From Syntrophomonadaceae bacterium (GTDB lineage Bacteria; Bacillota_D; Dethiobacteria; DTU022; PWGO01), in assembly GCA_003554535.1 (NCBI GenBank), contig PWGT01000088.1, forward strand, positions 1-32,012: a stretch of DNA of 32,012 bases. Direction: 5' to 3'. Numbering within the stretch: position 1 is the stretch's first letter; each line of letters starts with the position of its first letter. Below are positions 31,876 to 32,012 of the stretch, in pieces. Position numbers and translations under genes: made by a program. The notes beneath the pieces were generated by a model that had not been told where the DNA came from, searched no databases, and was given only the letters and a program-made list of their open reading frames with translations.

Positions 31876-32012
31876 TTACCACTTTTGATGAAATTCTTCG
31901 GCCCAGCCAAAGAGACGGTCCGACTCCTTAATTTCCACCCGAGTGCCATCATCCAGAACAAGCTCCCCGGTAAAAAAGCCATAAGTTTTAATTCCCACCA
32001 TTTTCATTAAAC
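31876..32012 (-). CDS. C-terminal part of a probable DUF2804 protein (partial)
   Basis: A reading frame enters from beyond the right edge and ends with TAA at 31876-31878. The visible 45 codons read through KTYGFFTGELVLDDGTRVEI and end WAEEFHQKW. The pattern of a beta strand with DDG, then a W-x-E segment and a final Trp, resembles the C-terminus of DUF2804 proteins as I recall them; their function is unknown. An ATG at 32007 could also begin a 43-residue peptide, but no ribosome site can be seen before the edge. It lies 46 nt upstream of the glycyl radical enzyme gene in the same direction, so cotranscription is likely. TGAGAC/GTCTCA half-sites flank that gap. Confidence 0.5.
   Translation of the reverse strand, partial: LMKMVGIKTYGFFTGELVLDDGTRVEIKESDRLFGWAEEFHQKW

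Overview
The window looks like part of the chromosome of a strictly anaerobic low-GC Gram-positive bacterium (Bacillota, probably Clostridia-like). The evidence is a CodY regulator, a PyrR-type attenuator in front of carAB, a four-subunit pyruvate:ferredoxin oxidoreductase, an ADP-forming acyl-CoA synthetase, a glycyl radical enzyme, strong AGGAGG ribosome sites, and frequent TTG and GTG starts. No phage, transposase, CRISPR array or rRNA is visible. The species cannot be named from sequence alone.

Layout. Positions 114-3266 (+) hold a porGDAB operon behind an extended -10 promoter and a leader with a perfect 10-bp inverted repeat. It ends at a bidirectional terminator shared with codY (3348-4142, -). 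Positions 4329-8839 (-) hold carA-carB with their promoter and PyrR attenuator. Citrate synthase follows (8885-10177, -). A gamma carbonic anhydrase (10543-11076, +) appears to be leaderless. It converges on a B12-binding radical SAM protein with an STAS-like tail (11098-12876, -). A G-rich repeat (12960-13039) precedes a MORN-repeat lipoprotein and a lytic transglycosylase. A 24-bp inverted repeat, a cold-shock protein and a small membrane-anchored unknown come next. Positions 15346-17940 (-) hold an ABC metal importer whose binding protein has the manganese/iron ligand set. A tRNA-Val(CAC) with its terminator and a DedA-like protein lead into a divergent region. That region contains a flippase-like membrane protein and a methyltransferase (+), then a NagD-type phosphatase, a glycerophosphodiesterase and a radical SAM protein (-). 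The right end has SfsA, an ADP-forming acyl-CoA synthetase and a DUF1786 protein (+). These face a METTL-like methyltransferase, a 1005-residue glycyl radical enzyme with an N-terminal SCP2-like domain, and the end of a probable DUF2804 protein (-).

How it fits together. PFOR, citrate synthase and the acyl-CoA synthetase connect acetyl-CoA, ferredoxin and ATP in anaerobic carbon flow, and CodY is the usual nutritional regulator of such genes. CarA keeps the fold but has lost all three glutaminase catalytic residues, so carbamoyl phosphate is probably made from free ammonia. The glycyl radical enzyme has every residue needed for radical catalysis, and its lipid-binding-type front domain suggests a hydrophobic substrate. 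It and its neighbours are the best candidate here for an undescribed pathway. No radical-SAM activase for it lies in the window.

Limits. Family assignments are from reading motifs, with no database search. Promoters were picked by eye.
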